64,000 nt of DNA from Amyloporia xantha (taxonomy: Eukaryota > Basidiomycota > Agaricomycetes > Polyporales > Adustoporiaceae). Each line of letters starts with the position of its first letter. The first letter of the stretch is position 1. The position numbers and the translations under genes are program-made. The notes under the pieces are model-generated. The model did no database searches. It worked only from the letters and a program-made list of their open reading frames with translations, and had not been told where the DNA came from. Positions 61,111 through 64,000 of this stretch are shown here, in pieces. Location: assembly GCA_036971615.1 (NCBI GenBank), contig JAYKKR010000002.1, forward strand, positions 620,001 to 684,000, read 5' to 3'.

Positions 61111-61117
61111 GTTATCT
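61111..61117 (-). promoter_or_regulatory. GATA-factor site AGATAAC
   Basis: Reverse-strand HGATAR match about 620 bp upstream of the permease start. Confidence 0.35.
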
Positions 61118-61594
61118 CTGCCAATGCTGAGGAGCGGAATCGGCACTCCTTCGATATGCATTCGCCTTCCTTATATACTGCTAGCTTCTACCCTTGATCT
61201 CACGGAGTGTATCCTGTTCTTTGTTTTGGCTCACGCCTTTGGCATATTCGAAGCTGCGATCAGAATGTTTCTCAGGAAGAAGAGTTCAGCAAAACGGCTC
61301 CATCTTTCTCTCGCTACCTGCATCAGGGTCTATATCATTCACCCTATATTTATCTCTTCGAATTCGCCAAGAAACAGACAGACGGTACTGGCTAGGAATA
61401 CGAGTATCTCTCCAACATGGGAGGGTGAGTTTCCTCACGACTCCCTGGGCATTGATCTTAACACCCTACTAGTGGAGTCGTCTTCGAACCAGGTCAGAGG
61501 CCTTCAAACACCTACTTTGCACCATGGATGTTCCGCGGATGATGGACAAGCGCTCCAAGGGCGGCGGCCCATTGAGCTTCTCATAACGTAACTT

Positions 61595-61620
61595 CTTATC
61601 TGTACCCCTGCGTCGATAAG
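61595..61620. promoter_or_regulatory. closely spaced inverted pair of GATA-factor sites
   Basis: AGATAAG on the minus strand (61595-61601) and CGATAAG on the plus strand (61614-61620) lie about 115-140 bp before the DUR3 start. Paired HGATAR sites are the usual arrangement for AreA/Nit2/GAF1-type activation under nitrogen limitation. Confidence 0.55.
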
Positions 61621-61733
61621 GCAATTTGCTGCTGACAGAGACGTGGAGATGGACCCGTTCTTAAGGCGTGCATTGTACCCATACATACACGCTCGCTCTT
61701 TGAAGTCTTCTGATCTCTTCTTTCGCCACCGCC

Positions 61734-64000
61734 ATGTCGACCTCCGAAGGAGCCCAAGTTCTCACCCAAGGCACAGGCTATGGCGTTGTCCTCGGAATCG
61801 GCTTCGTGTTCGCCGTGATCATGATGGGTCTTTCGACCCTCCAGAATAGGTACACGACCTACAAGACTGCTACGTCGGAGGAGTTCAACACCGCGTCGCG
61901 CTCAGTCAAGCCCGGCTTGATTGCCTCGGGTATCGTCTCAGCGTGGACATGGGCTGCAACACTCTTGCAGAGTTCGACTGTGACGTACGAGTATGGTTTG
62001 TGCGGCGGGTATTACTACGCAGCCGGCGCCACCCTGCAGATCTTTCTGATGGCGGCCCTCGCGGTACGCGTCAAGATGATCGCGCCCTATTGCCACACGT
62101 ATCTCGAGATCGTCCATGCCCGCTATGGGAACGCGGCACACTTCATGTTTGTGACCTTCGCGCTCGTGACCAACCTAATCGTGTCGAGCGAGCTTCTGCT
62201 CGGCGGCAGTGCGGTAGTGAACGCGTTCACGGGCATGAACATCTATGCGGCGAACTTCCTCATTCCCATAGGTGTCGGCATCTACGTCATTCTGGGTGGT
62301 CTCCGTGCTACGTTCCTATGCGAGTGTCCTCGTTATCTGTTTAGTCGCTAGTGGCTGATGTTGTCTTAGGTGACTATTCGCATACGCTCATCCTCATGAT
62401 AATCATATTATACTTTTACTTCTATACGTACTCGGAGTCCACATTAATTGGTGGTATGGACGGCATGTACCGCCTGCTGGAGCAAGCCGCTATTGATCGA
62501 CCGGTGGCGGGCAACCAAAATGGCTCATACATGACTCTCAAATCAAATAGTGAGTTCATACCAGCCAACACTTCTCTGAGCGCTTCCGACATGCTACTTT
62601 TCGTCCAGACGGCCTGGTCTTCATGGTCATTCAGATATTTGGTGGGCTGGGTACCGTCATGTTGGACCAGGTACGCTCCTCCACAAATCACTACTGCGTT
62701 CTGACCGCTGACATCGTTTGAAGGGCTATTGGCAAAGGGCAATTGCATCGAAAGCCAAGACAGCCGTACGCGCTTACTTGATGGGCGGCGTTGCGTGGTT
62801 CGCCGTCCCCTTGACCTTCTCGACCGTCATGGGTCTAGCAGCAGTTGCAATGGCGAACAGTGAGCTCGTTGCGCGTTGAAAATTCATCCTTTTAATCATA
62901 TATTTCACCATAAAGGCCCGGCTTTCCCCTTCCCCGGAGGACTTTCCACGGCCCAAACTGATGCTGGTCTCGCGTCTCCTGCTGGTGCTGTTACTCTCTT
63001 GGGCAAAGGCGGCGCTGCTGCGATGGTGAGACCGAACACAGCATATCAACGGCCATATTCTGATCCGGACAATTTAGCTGATTCTCCTGTTCATGGCGGT
63101 GACATCGGCCGCATCCTCAGAAATGATCGCGACGTCGTCCATCCTTACGTTCGATCTCTACCAAATTCACTTCAAACCAGACGTCAGTCGTCACTTGTCC
63201 TCATAATGGCCCATACTCACTCTACTTTCCAGGCTTCTCCCGAAGTACTTATCCGTGTCTCGCATATAATGGTGGTCGTATGGGCGATCGTCATGTCGGC
63301 AGTGGCATGTCTCTGGAATGGCATTGGCATCTCGCTTAACTGGTTGTTCCTCTTCTCCGGAACGCTCTACACTGCCGCCGTCGGGCCTATCGTGTTTAGT
63401 GTCCTGTGGCGCAAACAAACACGCCTCGCCGTCATTACAGGCGCACTAGGCGGACTCTGCATCGGGATCATCTGCTGGCTTGTCGTCGCGAAGACTTATT
63501 ATGGGGAGCTAACGATCGCGTCGACTGGTGGGTTCACTTCATAGATGGTGCTCCTCGTATGGCATGTCCCTTGATCTGACTCGCACCCTTGATGGTCAGG
63601 TGCGACGTACTCAAGTCTCGCGGGGAACATGGGCTCTTGCTGCTCGGGCGCGCTGATCTCCATCATCGTGACGCTGATCAAGCCGGACAACGAGTTTGAC
63701 TGGTCGCAGACGCGCAAGATCAACCCGCGCGGGCGCGATATGGATCGAGAGCGACTACAGGCCGCCGCCAAAGCGGGTTCGGAAGACGAGCCGTCGGCCG
63801 ACAGCGCGGACGTGTCGGTGACGGAGAAGGACACGGAGAAGGTAGACGCACTGACGCGGACGTCGTCCGTGAAGGAGGCCGAGTTCGACGAGACGACGCT
63901 GGAGGACTACGCGAGCCTGAAGAAGTCGCTCAAAGTCGCGACGTGGGCGTCCGTCTCTATGAGCTTCATCATCGTCTTCGTACGTCGCATGACCCTTCCT
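61734..64000 (+). CDS. DUR3: urea active transporter DUR3 (sodium:solute symporter family), 3' end outside window
   Basis: Eight exons in the window (61734-62319, 62370-62549, 62609-62670, 62724-62859, 62916-63025, 63078-63182, 63233-63527, 63600-63979) encode 618 in-frame codons; a donor at 63980 shows the gene continues. Twelve or so hydrophobic helices carry SSF/DUR3 landmarks: GIVSAWTWAATLLQSSTVTY and YGLCGGYYYAAGATLQIFL, GGLRATFLCDYSHTLI, GLVFMVIQIFGGLGTVMLDQ and YWQRAIASK, LFMAVTSAASSEMIATSSIL and TFDLYQIHFKPD. The last exon adds a hydrophilic cytosolic loop (KINPRGRDMDRERLQ...). The protein imports urea with a cation at the plasma membrane. The first intron (62320-62369) has a GC donor; only this choice restores the CDYSHT motif and the frame. 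Confidence 0.94.

Larger units (their letters stand above)
60632..61733. promoter_or_regulatory. divergent intergenic region of YME2 and DUR3
   Basis: 1.1 kb lies between two start codons. Plus-strand frames at 61100-61591 are open by chance. Four GATA-type sites (listed) lie on the DUR3 side. Confidence 0.5.

Noticed and set aside
1..64000. CRISPR arrays, rRNA genes, retrotransposon LTRs or reverse transcriptase
   Set aside because: None seen on reading both strands; the organism is a eukaryote, and no RT or integrase motif was found in any frame inspected.

Overview
The window reads as nuclear DNA of a filamentous basidiomycete (Agaricomycetes, probably a wood-decay polypore). The basis is short spliceosomal introns of about 50-70 nt in almost every gene, one gene per transcript on both strands, tandem cytochrome P450s, A1 aspartic protease, YME2 and GEA/GBF1 orthologues of fungal type, and a small protein family that I associate from memory with Polyporales genomes. 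The species is inference. Gene models below were spliced by eye; wherever exon lengths are given, the reading frame closes across all listed introns.

Layout. 1.5-4.2 kb: a divergent housekeeping pair, a cytochrome b561-type membrane protein (minus) and a 3-hydroxyisobutyrate dehydrogenase-like enzyme (plus). About 4.2-33 kb: a gene-poor accessory compartment. It holds three dispersed members of one lineage-restricted family (6.4-7.6, 14.6-15.5 and 22.1-23.0 kb), three apparently intact AIG1-like P-loop GTPase genes (16.5-17.6, 27.9-29.0 and 31.1-32.2 kb) plus one decayed GTPase copy (29.7-30.3 kb), and two related non-autonomous hAT-type elements with perfect 8-bp target duplications (11.07-11.49 and 26.91-27.40 kb). 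33.1-34.7 kb: an NAD-dependent epimerase/dehydratase. 36-47 kb: a tandem P450 array with a decaying first copy (nonsense codon, truncation), a second copy with a one-base frameshift and an apparently intact third copy. A tRNA-Glu(CTC) lies between copies two and three. 47.2-64 kb: conserved genes, namely the Arf-GEF GEA2/GBF1, a secreted A1 aspartic protease, mitochondrial YME2/RNA12, and a DUR3-type urea permease cut by the window end.

How the parts fit. The right-hand third is ordinary, conserved fungal gene space. DUR3 has several GATA-factor sites upstream, consistent with nitrogen-regulated urea uptake. The left half looks like a fast-evolving birth-and-death region. The GTPase paralogues share one intron right after the Walker A motif and carry an unusual Thr-Thr-Met-Trp type block where a G4 motif would be expected. 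The three-member unknown family shares four ordered sequence blocks, and one member carries a tandem duplication of one block. No operon, CRISPR array or virus was seen.
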